From NCBI GenBank assembly GCA_030386875.1, contig CM059563.1:44856102-44920101 (forward strand): 64,000 bases of DNA, written 5' to 3'. Each line of letters opens with the position of its first letter. Position 1 is the first letter of the stretch. The position numbers and the translations under genes were made by a program. Positions 59,500 through 64,000 of this stretch are shown here, piece by piece. This DNA comes from Morinoia aosen. Its lineage: Eukaryota > Arthropoda > Malacostraca > Amphipoda > Talitridae. The notes beneath the pieces are model-generated. The model did no database searches. It saw nothing but the letters and a program-made list of their open reading frames with translations, and was not told the origin of the DNA.

Positions 59500-60600
59500 T
59501 GCACTGAGTGTGGGGACTGATACAACTTGTGTATAAAGTCACCGTTCCCTTAACCCGTCGCCTCGTCCTGGACTCTTAGAAGGTCGGCAAAGCTAGTACA
59601 TGTTTCACATCAGCAAACCTAGGGTTGCTATATATGGTCTTAAGCGTCTCGTTGAGCGCTATTCATTGGTGTAAGGTAAAATTAGGTGGGGGGAACAGGG
59701 AAGGAGAGGTAACAAGCTCAAATCTGTATGAATTCTTCTGCTCAGTCTGGAGTGTAGCTACCGGCGCTGCACAGCCTCTTAATTAGAAGGCCAGCAGTGT
59801 AGCTGAGACATACCAGCGCACACTTTACCTCTAAGAAGGTCACCATCATTTTTATTTTCTTATGTTTTTTGTTCCAAAAATGGGAGTCCAAATCCACAGA
59901 TTTACTCCTAGGCAAAAAATAATACCACCATTGTATTCGGGAGGAAAAGCTCTATGCATATCAAACTCTTTACAAACAATGAAACTGCTTGATAACAGCC
60001 TATACACAAAATGAACTATAAAATAAAAACTGTTTTACATATAGTGCACATAAATCCTGAACTATTGGACCTGAAAAAAAAATTCACATACCACAAGATT
60101 CAGCAACTCGGAATCTATGAAAATGCATTATAAAAAAACATGAAGGTGCAATAAATAAAAAAGGGCCAGTGATTTTCTGATTTCTGTTTTTTGTATTTTA
60201 CCGAAATAAAAACTCAAATTTCGTAGATTTTCATTGGGGTAGCAGCATTTTTTTCCCCACTGACAGAAAGAGTAACTCTTTCTCTTTACCATGAACCCCC
60301 AATGAAACTTCTAACGTGATTAATGAATGTACAGTAAGTTGCACAGTTGACCCATTTTCTTCAAACCTCTTGGTAGGTCGACCATGTGGAGACGGGTTAA
60401 TTCCATGCAAAATAGAGCATTCCTCTTTGCTCTCTTTGGAACTTTTTCTTTGTGGTTCAGGGTACTTAAGCTAACTTATTGCCTAATCTAATGAAATTTT
60501 CAAATGCCTTATAACTCACTCTAAGAGCTGGAAATTTCACTGTTCCCTTTACCAATTTTACTGGTACCAAATTATTGAATTATTGAGCTTGGTGAAGGGA
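59500..60600. other. Gene-free DNA
   Basis: No coding frame of note, no clear repeat. A downstream exon of the unrecognised gene could lie here but none stands out. Confidence 0.35.
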
Positions 60601-61033
60601 AAGAAGTCGTAGACAAGGATTGATACAGGAATACCTACTCACGAGCAGGTATCCAGCTGACCCGGCACCTTCTCGTGGTGGTACTGTTGAAATACCCAAC
60701 TGCTCTTTCCTCTATCTTTTGAGTTTTCTTTCGAGGGATTAAGATTTTAGGTTTTTTTCCAATTCCCCGTTGTTGGGTAGAACAAAGTCGGGCGGCGGCC
60801 CGAGCTCTTCGGAGCTTGGGTCTCATTTGCGTAGTTATTTTCTCTTCAATTTGCCCTATACTCCAGGGCCCTTAAATAACCTATAAGAATAGACTTAAGT
60901 TACGCAGACCAATAGTCCATTTTGGATTACTACTTTGGATCCCAAAGTAAAACTTTAAGCACTTCTGGCAACAATCAGCGAATACCTCAAACCCCGACTT
61001 CGAGGCGGGGAAACCCCCTCTGAAGCCGGGAGT

Positions 61034-63599
61034 ATGTACGCCAAAAATAAAAACAAATTAAAACAACGAATAAACCCCAACAAAAACAACCTAAGCACTG
61101 CTACCAACGTAGATGCAACAAACCCCAAAACTAACAATATCACCAGGAAGATAAGCGAAAACAATGAAACATTTGACCAAACAACCGAAAAAAACTCCAC
61201 CGGAACCAAACGGTGCTACCTGTAAGGTGGACCAATTGGAGGCTAAATTAAATGAAGTGCTGAATAGACTTGCGGCAGATGATGCAACCAAATGCATCAA
61301 CCCCGATAAACATGAAGTTGAAAAAGAAGCACAAAATGTAGACGATCGAATAAGGAAAATCGAAAATACACTCGAAAAAATCCTAGAAATGACGAAAGCG
61401 CAGAACATAGGAAAAAACAGTAAAATCATGGGCTGCGAGAAAGAAAATGTGAGAAAACAATGCAAAGCTAACAAATACACACCCATATCGTTGAACCAAG
61501 AAATGACGAAGAACGACCATTATACAAAGTTCTTCTCGGTCAAATTCAAAATCGAAGAAAGAAACCAAATAAATCCATTTTGCCTCCAAGAAGAAATAGT
61601 CAAAATAACTGGTTTAAAGGCGAAAGGATAACTTATTCAGGTAAAGATAGCTTTATCATAGAAACTCGAAACAAACTCCAATCTGAGCGCATCACCAGAC
61701 TTAATAACGTCGACGGCATTAATTGCCAGATCAGCGAACACCCATACTACAATCAATCCAAAGGACTAATATATATATTCAAGAATACGATGTAGATAAT
61801 ATAGAAGATTTTGTGGAAGGCCTGAAGAGCCAGTACAATATCAGTGACGCTGTCCGTGCCAGCTTCATTAAAACTCGATTCTCCCAAACCACCCCACTCC
61901 TACTAACCTTTAATAGCTACACTACACCAGACTCTATATATATCCCAGGCGAAAAATCAGATACGATAGTATACCCATTTATTAATAGACCAATGATCTG
62001 CCACAAATGTCAAAACTACGGCCACACAGCCAAACACTGCCATAACGAAGCAAACTGTAAACGCTGCGGAGAAACAGGCCATGACAGCGAACAATGTGGC
62101 AGCGCAGCGAACAATGTGGCAGCGCCCTCTCCTGCATGCATTGCAAACGTCAACATGAAACTGGCCACAGAGAATGCCCGAAACATATCATGGAAACAGA
62201 AATATGCAAAGTCCAACAAGAACAGCGAGTTAATAGGCGTCGTGCTGTACAGATAGTCACAGGACACTCCGAGATACCAATATCAGATACGAACACCCCC
62301 ACAACTCATTTCAATATAACAATGCAGGAAAACGAAAAGCGGAAAATTACTCCATGGCTCCTAGAAAAATGTATTGCAAACCAAATCCAAAGAAAACCCA
62401 AATCTATTCGATCGGGCGGCAAAAACACATTTATTGTAGAATTAGATCACACACGACAAAAAGATGAAATACAGAAAATCAAAGACACAAACAACATCCC
62501 TGTGCAAGTAACAGAAAATAACTATGTAAATCTTTCAAAAGGACTTGCCTACATCTATAACTACGACTTCACCAACTTCGAGAAATTCAAACAAGGTTTA
62601 ATGGAAAACCAGATAATCAAAAATGTTGAACCAGCAAATTGGATAAAAAGCCGTAACACAAATGCAAAAGCAATACTTCTAACTTTCAGAGGCTCAACCC
62701 CCCCTGAGTATATCGACATCCTTGGCCAAGACTGCAAGAGTAGGATATATGAATACTTCGACCGCCCTATGATGTGTAAAAAGTGCTTGGAATACAACCA
62801 TACTGCTAAAAGATGTACCAGTGAAGAGTTCGTGTGTGGAAAATGCGCAAAAAAAGGCCATGAAGCAACAAATTTCACGGAAAACAACTTGACATGCTAC
62901 CACTGCGGAAACAATCACAAAACTGGAGACCGGACTTGCCCGGAACAACGCAAGCAACAAGAACTAATTTCTATCCGTACTAAACAAAACGTATCAAGAG
63001 AACAAGCCCTTATAATATACCACAAACGATCCCCACAACTCGATTAAAGCTACGCACAAATAACCAGAAATCGAACGGATCAAATACCTAAAGTACCAAC
63101 ACCCCAACCCTTTATGGCGGCTACCAAAAACCAAACGATCACCGAACAAAATATGGCTCCCCCACTTTGTAACGAACCAGGTACAACTGATAACACAACC
63201 GAAACACCAGAAACCAAACCACCGCAAACTTCACAACGCGACCACGAAACATGCGAAAAAGAGATACTCCGCATTAAACCCAACCCAGCACAATTGCTCA
63301 AATCCACAATTAATATTGAAACTACAGCCGAAGGATCTGAAAATGAGGAAGATGGCACGAGCGAATGCAACCCTATTATGAGACAAGAAGCCAGACGAAT
63401 ATTCAACGAATTCAAACCCCCAAAGCAGCACAAACCTTCCAAAACCCAAAACAAGAAGCGACCAAGATCACGATCAAAATCACGATCCCCCACCTACAGC
63501 CGCAACAGACATGATAAACGACAAATTTACTCAGATGAGGAACAATCACACTACTCTCGTGACTCTAGGATTAGAGATAGATCACCCAAAAGAAAGTAA
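61034..63599 (+). pseudogene. LINE ORF1 (gag-like) with two homologous RNA-binding modules, broken
   Basis: N-terminus Asn/Lys-rich, then a coiled coil (61225-61400; VDQLEAKLNEVLNRL, RIRKIENTLEKILEM). Module 1: GKDSFIIE, NQSKGLIYIF, LLTFNSYTTPD, then zinc knuckles RPMICHKCQNYGHTAKHC, CKRCGETGHDSEQC and CMHCKRQHETGHREC. Module 2 (62360-62950) repeats this: GKNTFIVE, NLSKGLAYIY, LLTFRGSTPPE, RPMMCKKCLEYNHTAKRC, CGKCAKKGHEA and CYHCGNNHKTGDRTC. The tail is Arg/Ser-rich (RSRSKSRSPTYSRNR). Frameshifts near 61610 and 61785, a 20-bp tandem duplication at 62086-62125 and a TAA at 63045-63047 disrupt it. Such proteins bind LINE RNA in the retrotransposition particle; this copy is dead. Confidence 0.75.
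62086..62125. repeat. 20-bp tandem duplication
   Basis: agcgaacaatgtggcagcgc occurs twice in a row. Removing one copy restores the third zinc knuckle to the frame of the second. Confidence 0.9.
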
Positions 63600-63642
63600 C
63601 TAATTGAACGATTGAATAACAAAATCAAATCAAACACACCCC

Positions 63643-64000
63643 ATGGCTAACGTGGGAATCCTGCAGTGGAACTGCCAAGGCATCAGGGGAAAGAAAGATG
63701 AACTAATGGAAACAATAAACAACCACCAACCCAGTATAATAGCACTTCAAGAAACAAAGCTATGGGATAACTGCCAGTTTAGAATAAACGGCTACAGTAA
63801 TGTGCTACGACATGGTCATTACAACAGAACCCCCCATGGAGGTGTTGGAATATATGTCCATAGCTCAATACCTTTTTGTGAACTGAATCTACAGACTGAA
63901 CTACAAAGCGTGGCCATTCAAGTAAACATAGGACAGCTGATAACCATCTGCAGCATCTACATACCCGGTAGACGAACAGTCACAAACGAAAAACTAAATA
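63643..64000 (+). CDS. LINE ORF2, N-terminal endonuclease part (partial)
   Basis: ATG at 63643 opens MANVGILQWNCQGIRGKKDE, then IIALQETKLW, GGVGIYVHSS and TICSIYIPGR, with no stop to the window edge. Asn in QWNCQGI, Glu in LQET and the SIYIPG motif are the metal-binding and active-site blocks of the apurinic-type endonuclease that nicks the target in I/Jockey LINEs. The reverse transcriptase would follow beyond the window. Unlike ORF1, the visible part is intact. Confidence 0.8.
   Translation, partial: MANVGILQWNCQGIRGKKDELMETINNHQPSIIALQETKLWDNCQFRINGYSNVLRHGHYNRTPHGGVGIYVHSSIPFCELNLQTELQSVAIQVNIGQLITICSIYIPGRRTVTNEKLN

Larger units (their letters stand above)
58323..59500 (+). mobile_element. 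SINE-like retroposon, copy D, split by a LINE
   Basis: 58323-58525 matches copies A and C (ccatgggaattagcactc, ggttcactgctgtcc, tttcttcttcaactt). The match resumes after the LINE for only about 30 bases, so its 3' part is lost or diverged. Confidence 0.6.
60600..64000 (+). mobile_element. 5' half of an I/Jockey-type LINE, running off the window
   Basis: Order: probable 5' UTR (to about 61033; left limit not defined), ORF1 gag-like region, then ORF2 with an apurinic endonuclease domain. ORF1 ends 43 bases before the ORF2 ATG. A-rich coding strand, unlike flanking DNA. Confidence 0.7.

Noticed and set aside
63080-63493. 137-codon minus-strand frame at the right end
   Set aside because: Shadow of LINE ORF1; the plus strand has the zinc-knuckle and RS blocks.

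Overview
The window is A+T-rich nuclear DNA of an animal, almost certainly an arthropod. The signs are long introns with GT-AG splice sites, a Spätzle-type cytokine gene (an arthropod family), TTAGG-like repeats, and many metazoan transposons (irritans-type mariner, Tc1, hAT, Penelope-like, I/Jockey and CR1/L2-like LINEs). There are no bacterial operons, no CRISPR array and no rRNA or convincing tRNA genes. I cannot name the species; an insect or crustacean is most likely.

Two host genes can be supported. Gene 1, on the minus strand at 4126-17296, is a Spätzle-like secreted cystine-knot ligand. Six exons join in perfect phase into a 285-residue protein, from a signal peptide (exon 1, beyond a 9.9-kb intron) to the C-terminal cysteine-knot domain. 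A TATA/GC-box/initiator promoter lies at 18039-18090, and a CpG-rich exon-like block with a strong minus-strand donor lies at 23221-23500. Gene 2, on the plus strand at 45220-58073 and probably continuing past the window, has at least eight exons, most joining in phase. It encodes a leucine/alanine-rich, helical, S/T-P-containing protein that I do not recognise.

The rest is mainly mobile DNA. 2932-3942: decayed IS630/mariner-type element just behind gene 1. 13678-13869 and 16556-16798: hAT MITEs in intron 1. 21135-21489: a 355-bp SINE-like retroposon. 21669-22580: a TIR transposon remnant whose 357-bp MITE relative lies at 45947-46302. 30566-36703: two 58-bp inverted copies ending in TTAA enclose 6 kb with an internally deleted Tc1 element, TTAGG-like repeats and a hairpin element. 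38136-43290: minisatellite, Penelope-like and CR1/L2-like fragments, (AT)n and a hammerhead-like relic. 43860-45000: a foldback repeat.

The introns of gene 2 are a stratified transposon record: hAT element (49252-51199), hAT MITE with a SINE-like copy nested inside (52780-53364), probable second hAT element (53867-57540) holding a SINE-like copy and a full-length dead mariner (55593-56871). The right end holds a SINE-like copy split by a 5'-truncated LINE with an 11-bp target duplication (58515-59470), then the 5' half of an I/Jockey-type LINE: 5' UTR, damaged ORF1 with duplicated RNA-binding modules, and the start of ORF2 running off the window.

The most notable results are the complete Spätzle-like gene with a replaced dimer cysteine, the SINE-like family proven by three target-site-duplicated copies, the duplicated-module LINE ORF1, and the MITE linked to an orphan arthropod transposon.
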